Shown here piece by piece: positions 14,415 to 18,113 of a DNA stretch of 18,113 bases. Source of the DNA: Bacteroidales bacterium (GTDB lineage Bacteria; Bacteroidota; Bacteroidia; Bacteroidales; Bacteroidaceae); the NCBI GenBank assembly GCA_004556745.1, contig SFFY01000047.1, positions 1 to 18,113 of the forward strand, written 5' to 3'. Position numbers and translations under genes: made by a program. The notes beneath the pieces were generated by a model. It was not told the DNA's origin. It made no database searches and was given only the letters and a program-made list of their open reading frames with translations. Each line of letters starts with the position of its first letter. Position 1 is the stretch's first letter.

Positions 14415-15869
14415 ATGGATTATTCGCAATTCTTAATTATGCATGAAGAACTGTCGCTGCTGGCAGTTATCGCCATACTTTTTGTTGCCGACCTCATCAT
14501 GTGTCCCGACAAAAAGAGCGGGCGCGGCACGTTCAACACCTGCCTCCCCGTCGTGCTGCTCGCGGCGCACACCCTCCTCAACCTGCTGCCCTGCTGCGAA
14601 GCGGCCGAAACCTCAGCATTCGGCGGCATGTACCAGTACACGCCGATGATGACCCTCATGAAGAGCATTCTCAATGTGGGCACAATCATCGTGTTCCTCA
14701 TGGCGCACAAATGGCTCAGCCGCGAAGAGAACCTCGTGAAGCAGGGAGAGTTCTACCTCCTCACGCTTTTTACGCTCTTCGGCATGTATCTGATGATTTC
14801 CAGCGGCCACTTCCTCATGTTCTTCATCGGCCTTGAACTCGCCTCCGTGCCCATGACGGCACTCGTGGCGTTCGACAAATGCCGCTTCGAGAGTGCCGAG
14901 GCCGGCGCGAAGTTCATCTTGCTCGCCCTCTTCTCCAGCGCATTGCTCCTCTATGGCGTGTCGCTCATCTACGGAGCCACGGGCACGCTCTATTTCAGCG
15001 AAATCGGCGTATTGCTTTCGGGCAACAGCGTGCTGAGCATCTTCGGCCTCGTGCTCTTCATCTCGGGCATGGGCTTCAAGATATCGCTCGTTCCCTTCCA
15101 CCTCTGGACGGCCGACACCTACGAAGGTGCGCCTACCGTGGTGACGGGTTATCTCAGCGTCATCTCCAAAGGCTCTGCCGCCTTCGTGCTGATGACCGTG
15201 TTGATGAAAGCCTTCGGCACCTGCGCCCTCGTTGAGGCTTGGAACGTGGGGCTCTTCTGGATCATCATCGCCTCGATCACCATCGCCAACCTCTTCGCCA
15301 TTCGCCAGAAGAACCTAAAACGCTTCATGGCCTTCTCAGCCATTTCGCAGGCTGGTTACCTCATTCTCGGCGTGATGGACGGCACGGCGCAGGGTATGAC
15401 CTCCCTCGTGTTCTACCTCCTTGTCTACATGGCCGCCAACCTCGGCGCCTTCGTTGTGATGACCACGATTGAGCAGAACTCCGGCAAGATTGGCATCGAC
15501 GACTACGACGGACTCTACCAGACCAACCCCAAGCTCGCGTTCCTCATGACGCTTTGCTTGTTCTCCTTGGCAGGTATCCCGCCGTTCGCCGGCTTCTTCT
15601 CCAAGTTCTTTGTGTTTATGGCTGCTTTCAAGGCTGGTTTCCACCTCCTTGTGTTCATCGCCTTGGTAAATACGGTGATTTCGCTCTACTACTACCTGCT
15701 CATCGTCAAGGCCATGTACATCAAGCCCAACGACAACCCCATCGCCACGTTCCAGAGCGACGGCTACACCCGCGTGGCCCTCTTCCTGAGCATTCTCGGC
15801 GTGATTGTCCTCGGCATCGGCGGCGTGTTCTACAACTACATCGACCTTTTCAGCTACGGCATCAACTAA
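14415..15869 (+). CDS. nuoN: NADH-quinone oxidoreductase subunit N (antiporter-like)
   Basis: This 484-residue pump is the last gene of the operon. The TM5 glutamate is E141 in FIGLELASVPMTA, and the TM7 lysine is K222 in GMGFKISLVPFHLW, followed by a typical TAD-YEGAPT segment. I chose the ATG at 14415 over an in-frame TTG at 14403. The sequence is complete and ends 21 nt before a strong terminator. Confidence 0.97.
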   Translation: MDYSQFLIMHEELSLLAVIAILFVADLIMCPDKKSGRGTFNTCLPVVLLAAHTLLNLLPCCEAAETSAFGGMYQYTPMMTLMKSILNVGTIIVFLMAHKWLSREENLVKQGEFYLLTLFTLFGMYLMISSGHFLMFFIGLELASVPMTALVAFDKCRFESAEAGAKFILLALFSSALLLYGVSLIYGATGTLYFSEIGVLLSGNSVLSIFGLVLFISGMGFKISLVPFHLWTADTYEGAPTVVTGYLSVISKGSAAFVLMTVLMKAFGTCALVEAWNVGLFWIIIASITIANLFAIRQKNLKRFMAFSAISQAGYLILGVMDGTAQGMTSLVFYLLVYMAANLGAFVVMTTIEQNSGKIGIDDYDGLYQTNPKLAFLMTLCLFSLAGIPPFAGFFSKFFVFMAAFKAGFHLLVFIALVNTVISLYYYLLIVKAMYIKPNDNPIATFQSDGYTRVALFLSILGVIVLGIGGVFYNYIDLFSYGIN

Positions 15870-15890
15870 GCCTTAGTTGCAATATATCAG

Positions 15891-15924
15891 AAAACGGAGT
15901 GCCCGAAAGGGTTCTCCGTTTTTT
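15891..15924 (+). terminator. nuo operon terminator (probably bidirectional)
   Basis: AAAACGGAG pairs with CTCCGTTTT (9 bp) and an inner CCC-GAAA-GGG stem caps the hairpin; six T residues close it on the plus strand. On the minus strand it also ends in a T tract, so it could stop the convergent thioredoxin operon as well. Confidence 0.92.
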
Positions 15925-15941
15925 GTTATGAATTGTTCAGA

Positions 15942-16097
15942 GTAGGGGCGTTTTGAATAATGTCGGCTGCACTCGGCAATTTGAGCAAACTCAATTGCGC
16001 TCGTTTACACGCCTTTTGCAAAACGCCCGGTTTATGATTGCCTCAATGATTGATGACATGCGGCGCATACCGTGGGCGTTTTGCAAAACGCCCCTAC
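15942..16097. repeat. GTAG-footed palindrome element after nuoN
   Basis: It begins with GTAGGGGCGTTTTG at 15942-15955, a half palindrome. A partial TTTTGCAAAACGCCC lies at 16015-16029. It ends with the complete palindrome GGGCGTTTTGCAAAACGCCC at 16074-16093, followed by CTAC (16094-16097), i.e. GTAG on the other strand. The outer ends therefore face each other, as in a BIME-like pair. It fills the convergent gap between nuoN and the flavodoxin-like gene. Confidence 0.75.
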
Positions 16098-16133
16098 TCG
16101 TGAGACTTGATATTAAATCCAATATAATAAGAT

Positions 16134-16712
16134 TTATCTCACCAACCTCCCCGCTGCTTTCCTGCATCTCCTCAATATCCGTTCCGGCAACGCCTTCTGC
16201 CCTTTCGTTCCCCCTTTCTCAATCGTTGCCACAATCTTAAATCCGCTGTATTTACACACCTCCTTCATCGCCCGTATGGCGCCATGGCTCTGATGCAGCA
16301 GAATGTTGAACGGCCATGGCGTTGTAGACGTGCTGATCAGCACGCACCGCTTGCCCTTGTGCAAGGGCAGGGGCAGTCCAGCGGATTTCTCGTCCATGAG
16401 GCCGTACACCATGCGGTCGAACAGCAGTTTCAGCGTGCCCGGTATATTGCCCCAGTAGCACGGCGCGGCAACAACTAACGCATCGGCCGCCTTGATTTTT
16501 TCCAAGACCCGTTGCGCGTCGTCCTCCGGCAGCACGCACGCGTGTTTTGAGCGGCACGCCATGCACCCCATGCACGGACGCACCGTGAGCCCCTGCACCC
16601 AGATTTCCTCCACCTCCGCCCCGAGGCATTCCGCCTCCTGTTTCAGCGTCGTGGCCATAAGCGCGATGTTGCCCGAGCGGCGCGGGCTGGCGTTTAAGAT
16701 AAGCAGTTTCAT
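16134..16712 (-). CDS. Flavodoxin-family NAD(P)H-dependent FMN reductase / iron-sulfur flavoprotein-like oxidoreductase
   Basis: This 192-residue protein has the flavodoxin-like fold. The FMN phosphate loop NASPRRSGN is at 7-15, and the flavin-contacting APCYWGNIPGTLKLLFDR at 83-100. A cysteine cluster C47-x2-C50-x2-C53-x5-C59, followed by an acidic PEDD, matches the iron-sulfur flavoprotein-like branch, which may bind a [4Fe-4S] cluster. The C terminus is basic. The substrate is unknown; quinones, flavins or disulfides are possible. It is the third gene of a tight minus-strand operon, 18 nt after the rhodanese gene, so a role in thiol or redox handling is inferred from context. Confidence 0.88.
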   Translation of the reverse strand: MKLLILNASPRRSGNIALMATTLKQEAECLGAEVEEIWVQGLTVRPCMGCMACRSKHACVLPEDDAQRVLEKIKAADALVVAAPCYWGNIPGTLKLLFDRMVYGLMDEKSAGLPLPLHKGKRCVLISTSTTPWPFNILLHQSHGAIRAMKEVCKYSGFKIVATIEKGGTKGQKALPERILRRCRKAAGRLVR

Positions 16713-16730
16713 CTCAAGATTATTTCAAAA

Positions 16731-17117
16731 TCAGCGCACCACGGGTCTGCCCTCGCCGGTCCACTGCAAATAGCCGCCCTTCATGTCGAACACGCGGAAC
16801 CCCTCGCTCTTCATTTTCGAGGCAGCGGCATTGCTGCGCCGCCCGCTGCGACAATATATATAATAGGTGCGGTTCTTGTCAAGCAGAGCCATACCCTCGC
16901 TGAACTTAGAGGGGTTGAGCCAGTCCAGATTTATGGCATCAGCCAAATGCCCGGCGGCAAATTCGTCCGGCTGCCGCACGTCGAGAATCACAGCCGCAGA
17001 GTCAGCCTCGGCAGCAGCGATAAAGTCGCCCGGACTGAGAACCTTCACGCCGTCTTGCGCCGTGCAGCCCGAGCAAAGCCCGAGTGTCGCCAAGATAGAA
17101 AAGAAAAGATTTTTCAT
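16731..17117 (-). CDS. Rhodanese-like sulfurtransferase lipoprotein
   Basis: This 128-residue single-domain rhodanese has an N-terminal export signal: MKNLFFSILATLGL followed by CSGC, with C18 as probable lipidation site (the -3 position is Cys rather than Leu, so the lipobox is imperfect). The mature domain shows ILDVRQPDEFAAGHL at 44-58. The catalytic loop YCRSGRRS at 88-95 has active cysteine C89, and a GGYLQW end is at 114-119. It should transfer sulfane sulfur or act as a thiol/persulfide protein in the periplasm or on a membrane surface. The start at 17117 was chosen because the upstream part of the frame is intergenic. It starts 10 nt after thioredoxin ends. Confidence 0.9.
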   Translation of the reverse strand: MKNLFFSILATLGLCSGCTAQDGVKVLSPGDFIAAAEADSAAVILDVRQPDEFAAGHLADAINLDWLNPSKFSEGMALLDKNRTYYIYCRSGRRSNAAASKMKSEGFRVFDMKGGYLQWTGEGRPVVR

Positions 17118-17127
17118 ATTGAAAGTT

Positions 17128-17433
17128 TTAGTTGTTAGTAAGATACGAGCGCACAATGCGCACCAAGTCGTCTTTCGCCACCACGCCGCTTTGTCGCCAA
17201 AGCATCTCGCCGTTTCTGAAAATCATGAGCGTAGGCACAGAGCGGATGCCGAATTGCGCGGCCGTGGCCTCGTGTTTATCCACGTCCACCTTCACGACCC
17301 GCACCGCGTCCCCCAGTTCCGCTTTCGCTTCCAGCAGAATAGGGTGCATCATCTTACATGGCTGGCACCAAGTGGCAAAGAAATCAGCGAGCACCAGTTG
17401 CCCGGAGGAGATCACATCGTTGAATTGTTCCAT
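17128..17433 (-). CDS. Thioredoxin (WCQPC active site)
   Basis: This 101-residue, single-domain cytoplasmic thioredoxin has active site WCQPC at 22-26 (C23, C26) and cis-proline P67 in RSVPT. The usual glycine of WCGPC is glutamine here, which may shift redox potential or partner choice. There is no signal peptide. It is the first gene of the operon, so it probably supplies reducing power for the rhodanese or flavoprotein branch. The sequence is short but complete. The REP-like element ends 35 bp upstream of the start codon, so the promoter must lie partly within or beyond it. Confidence 0.94.
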   Translation of the reverse strand: MEQFNDVISSGQLVLADFFATWCQPCKMMHPILLEAKAELGDAVRVVKVDVDKHEATAAQFGIRSVPTLMIFRNGEMLWRQSGVVAKDDLVRIVRSYLTNN

Positions 17434-17468
17434 AGTGATAGTATTAAAGCGTTATTTGATAAGCATAT

Positions 17469-17700
17469 GGTGTTAAGTGCCTGGAAGGCACTACGGAGCG
17501 TAGCGACGATAACCGGGCACGAAGTGCTCGGTGGTGCGTTGTGAAGACAATGTGCCTGGAAGGCACTGCGCAAAAGGACATGTGGCATTGCCGCAGGCGT
17601 ACTGCCTTCCAGGCAGAACTGTTGCGATAGTCTTAATCCGAGGACTTCGTCCCCGGTTACTGTCGCTACGCTCCGTACTGCCTTCCAGGCAGTTAATGCC
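17469..17700 (+). repeat. REP/BIME-like hairpin element, copy 3 (best preserved)
   Basis: The left half has GGTGTTAA, then hairpins GTGCCTGGAAGGCAC (17477-17491), CCGGGCACGAAGTGCTCGG (17513-17531) and GTGCCTGGAAGGCAC (17552-17566). The inverted right half has CTGCCTTCCAGGCAG (17602-17616), CCGAGGACTTCGTCCCCGG (17638-17656) and CTGCCTTCCAGGCAG (17678-17692), then TTAATGCC. Stem bases differ between halves in compensating pairs (G-C versus C-G), so pairing itself appears to be maintained. It sits just upstream of the thioredoxin operon. Confidence 0.9.
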
Positions 17701-17793
17701 AAAGTAAATTATATACAATTGCGCCCAGCAGGAACAGCATCAATTTCTCACTGCAAAAGTAGACAATAAGAATTATCTGCGCAAACCGTTCAC

Positions 17794-18088
17794 GCTATCT
17801 TATATGAGCGTGGCGCGTTTCTCGGACTTATTTTTTCCTGTCATATATGAAGATTTTTCCTAACTCCGTGATATTTTTCACTATCTGCGCAGAAAAAGTT
17901 TGTTACAAAGTTTGTAACACGTATTACAAACTTTGTAACATGTGTTAGAAACTTTGTAACAAGCGTTACAAACTTTGTAACAAAAAATATCTTATAGGAT
18001 AATGAAAAATATCTCGGGCTTAGTAAAAAATATCTTGCTGAAAATAAAAAATAAGTCCGAGCGACGCGCTGCGCTCATATAGGATACC
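17794..18088. repeat. 21-bp-phased mirror-symmetric element, copy B, with ~43-bp terminal inverted repeats
   Basis: Outer arms 17794-17836 and 18046-18088 are inverted copies with only a few mismatches; the inner 16 bases AAAAAATAAGTCCGAG match perfectly. Inside, T-tract boxes begin at 17827, 17849, 17870 and about 17892. A TATCTGCGCAGA dyad is centred at 17888.5. Four GTTACAAACTTTGTAAC-type palindromes are centred at 17910, 17931, 17952 and 17973. TATCTTATAGGATA is centred at 17994.5. A-tract boxes end at 17991, 18013, 18034 and 18055. No gene is seen from 17434 to the window end. Family unknown. Confidence 0.88.
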
Positions 18089-18113
18089 CGCGCTGCTCTG
18101 CACAGAGCGTATT

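Noticed and set aside
16867..17544. 225-codon plus-strand frame across the thioredoxin operon and into the REP-like element
   Set aside because: It is antisense to two motif-bearing genes, and its C terminus is a translation of the repeat (AWKALRSVATITGHEVLGG). The same false peptide appears wherever this repeat occurs.
17412..17702. Minus-strand frames of 75-96 codons inside REP-like copy 3
   Set aside because: They are repeat-derived; the hairpin element explains the sequence and there is no sign of coding constraint.

Overview
The window looks like a chromosomal segment from a Bacteroidales bacterium, possibly Prevotella-like. This rests on three things: a complex I locus with fused nuoCD and no nuoEFG, candidate promoters of the Bacteroidetes type (-33 TTG/TTTG with -7 TAnnTTTG), and weak or absent Shine-Dalgarno sequences. 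The species cannot be told from the sequence alone.

Left part (1-2935, minus strand): a phospho-sugar mutase gene is followed by a rho-independent terminator and then by nudC, an NAD(H) pyrophosphatase. The gap between them holds an unusual inverted array of AGTNNACR octamers. Middle (2936-5570): a long intergenic region with two unrelated repeat elements, then a lone AAA+/DUF4143 ATPase gene with 32-bp-period repeats on both sides, then a long leader ahead of the nuo operon. Core (5570-15869, plus strand): nuoA-B-CD-H-I-J-K-L-M-N, ten genes encoding the membrane arm and the Q-module of respiratory complex I. No NADH-input module (NuoE/F/G) lies in the locus. A strong terminator closes the operon. 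Right part (16134-17433, minus strand): a compact thioredoxin / rhodanese lipoprotein / flavodoxin-type oxidoreductase operon, convergent with nuo.

The most unusual material is non-coding. (1) Two copies of a mirror-symmetric ~228-bp element (3059-3286 and 17827-18055, the latter inside ~43-bp inverted termini) are built on a strict 21-bp period: phased T-tract boxes, a palindrome, four GTTACAAACTTTGTAAC-type palindromes, another palindrome, and phased A-tract boxes. (2) Three copies of a ~220-230-bp REP/BIME-like element of inverted halves carry GTAG/GTAC-footed TGCCTTCCAGGCA hairpins with compensatory base changes. One copy of each of these families lies side by side at two loci. (3) A second GTAG-footed palindrome family, GGGCGTTTTGCAAAACGCCC, sits inside and just after the nuo operon. 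I do not recognise element (1) as a described family.

Among the proteins, NuoM lacks the otherwise conserved TM7 lysine that its paralogues NuoL and NuoN here retain. NuoCD carries an Ala/Pro-rich N-terminal extension.
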